Shown here piece by piece: positions 5,640 to 6,062 of a DNA stretch of 6,062 bases (position 1 is its first letter; each line of letters begins with the position of its first letter). The stretch lies in the NCBI GenBank assembly GCA_017412025.1, contig JAFQOY010000100.1, positions 1 through 6,062 of the forward strand, written 5' to 3'. The notes beneath the pieces were generated by a model that did not search any database, was not told the DNA's origin, and saw only the letters and a list, made by a program, of their open reading frames with translations. The stretch comes from Clostridia bacterium. Lineage in GTDB: Bacteria > Bacillota_A > Clostridia > Christensenellales > Aristaeellaceae. A program made the position numbers and the translations under genes.

Positions 5640-5706
5640 CCATATGCATCCGTGATCAAGCGGTTAGGGCATCCGCTTGATTGCAGAGCACTTGTCAGTT
5701 GGATGC
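5640..5706 (+). pseudogene. Second tRNA-like remnant, related to the 5' half of tRNA-Glu
   Basis: Bases 5640-5670 match 5353-5383 (the CCATAT junction, 5' acceptor strand and D-arm of tRNA-Glu) at 26 of 31 positions. Further on, GGATGC (5701-5706) could pair with GCATCC (5646-5651) to close an acceptor stem. The enclosed span is 61 bases, about 11 short of a tRNA, and no intact T-arm is present. The anticodon-like loop TTGATTG would read GAT, but its stem has a mismatch. I consider it a non-functional tRNA relic; whether the 3' part came from tRNA-Glu or another tRNA is unclear. Confidence 0.55.
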
Positions 5707-5714
5707 ATTGGCGC

Positions 5715-5827
5715 GGCGGCCTGAGGTCAGGCCTCCCTACGTCGGAGAACGCAGGAATACGGATCAAAGCGGCGACAGGCGGAAAGACAAACGTTTGCCA
5801 CCGTAGGGCGGGCTGACTCAGCCCGCC
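5715..5827. mobile_element. MITE-like element with about 26-bp terminal inverted repeats
   Basis: The left end (5715-5741) and the reverse complement of the right end (5802-5827) align over 26-27 bases with one gap and four mismatches; both run from GGCGG to CCTACG. Each end is itself a palindrome: GGCCTGA-GG-TCAGGCC on the left and GGCGGGCTGA-C-TCAGCCCGCC on the right. The 60-base core has no open frame of note. I cannot see a clear target-site duplication. It could be a non-autonomous transposable element or a palindromic repeat pair that moves by another route. Confidence 0.6.
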
Positions 5828-5855
5828 GATTTCTTTGGACGTCTGCACGGCATAA

Positions 5856-5890
5856 GGACACTCCCTCCGTCATGCCTGCGGCATGCCACC
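5856..5890. repeat. Palindromic dispersed repeat, copy 2 (35 bp)
   Basis: All 35 bases are identical to 5486-5520, including the CATGCC-TGC-GGCATG hairpin (5871-5885). The second CCTCCCT/AGGGAGG hairpin of copy 1 is absent. Here the sequence runs directly into the hairpin at 5896-5942 instead. Confidence 0.8.
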
Positions 5891-5895
5891 GTTCC

Positions 5896-5942
5896 GGGGA
5901 ACTCGCATAGTCGTACCCGATGGGTACTCCTTGCGATTCCCC
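5896..5942. repeat. Structured hairpin A with asymmetric internal loop
   Basis: GGGGAA (5896-5901) pairs with TTCCCC (5937-5942). After a bulged C, TCGCA (5903-5907) pairs with TGCGA (5932-5936). An internal loop of TAGTC (5908-5912) against TCCT (5928-5931) follows. GTACCC-GAT-GGGTAC then closes the top (5913-5927). All 17 pairs are Watson-Crick. The strand that is transcribed, if any, is unknown. Confidence 0.75.
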
Positions 5943-5968
5943 GCGCTCCGCCTCGCTGCTTCGATCCG

Positions 5969-6007
5969 GGAACAGTAATAGTCGCGCAAGCGCTCCTTTA
6001 CAGTTCC
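5969..6007. repeat. Structured hairpin B with the same internal loop as hairpin A
   Basis: GGAAC (5969-5973) pairs with GTTCC (6003-6007). After an A-A mismatch, GTAA (5975-5978) pairs with TTAC (5998-6001). The internal loop is again TAGTC (5979-5983) against TCCT (5994-5997). The apical stem is GCG/CGC with loop CAAG (5984-5993). The stem sequences differ from hairpin A while the internal loop is identical. A 62-codon minus-strand frame covers this area (5870-6058), but it also runs through the repeat at 5856-5890, so I consider it a by-product of repeat sequence. Confidence 0.7.
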
Positions 6008-6062
6008 GATCTCCATCTCACTGTTTCGCCCACGGGGCGCGTTCGATTCCGATCCCACAGGG

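Noticed and set aside
5220..5816. 198-codon plus-strand open frame across the tRNA genes
   Set aside because: It runs through the tRNA promoter, two intact tRNAs, a terminator and repeats, so it cannot be a genuine protein gene.
6027..6050. Possible tRNA T-arm (TTCGATT) near the right edge
   Set aside because: The bases on either side of the TTCGATT do not form a T-stem and no anticodon arm is found upstream. Only a 5-bp CGCCC/GGGCG hairpin is present.
5870..6058. 62-codon minus-strand open frame at the right end
   Set aside because: It covers the 35-bp repeat and both hairpins, lacks a ribosome binding site that can be seen before its ATG, and is better explained as translation of repeat DNA. 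A real small protein cannot be fully excluded.

Overview
The window looks like chromosomal DNA of a GC-rich Firmicute of the Clostridia, probably an uncultured gut-type lineage. The clues are strong AGGAGG-type ribosome binding sites, near-consensus sigma-A promoters, a Pho-box-like array of the TTNACA type, a Na+/phosphate symporter fused to a PhoU domain, and dispersed short palindromic repeats of a kind I associate with Clostridia. This placement is an inference from sequence style and not from a marker gene.

Left end (1-539). The first 33 codons of a secreted protein run leftwards on the minus strand. Its own TTGACA-17-TATGAT promoter faces away from the main operon. An AT-rich stretch and then a purine-rich stretch separate it from a plus-strand promoter. 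That promoter carries four TT-rich hexamers with exact 11-bp spacing (436-474), which I read as PhoP/PhoB boxes.

Phosphate operon (540-5114, plus strand). Four closely spaced genes encode a Na/Pi cotransporter with a C-terminal PhoU-like domain, an OmpR/PhoB-type response regulator, a PhoR-type membrane histidine kinase, and a small HD-domain phosphohydrolase. My reading is that phosphate limitation is sensed by the kinase, probably with the PhoU domain of the transporter as its partner, and that the regulator feeds back on the Pho boxes upstream of the transporter. A strong hairpin without a T-run sits between the regulator and kinase genes. The HD gene is followed by four 12-bp tandem repeats, which happen to extend its frame as a Gly/Arg/Lys-rich tail beyond the stop.

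tRNA operon (5223-5468). A perfect TTGACA-17-TATAAT promoter drives tRNA-Gln(CUG) and tRNA-Glu(CUC), and a strong intrinsic terminator follows.

Right end (5469-6062). No protein gene is credible here. The stretch is a mosaic of repeats: two degenerate, truncated tRNA-like copies (one still followed by a decayed terminator), a 35-bp sequence present twice without mismatch, a 113-bp element with about 26-bp terminal inverted repeats (MITE-like), and two hairpins that share the same asymmetric internal loop.

The best candidates for something new are the self-contained transporter-PhoU/PhoBR/HD module, the twin hairpins with a shared internal loop, and the decaying tRNA-Glu copies.
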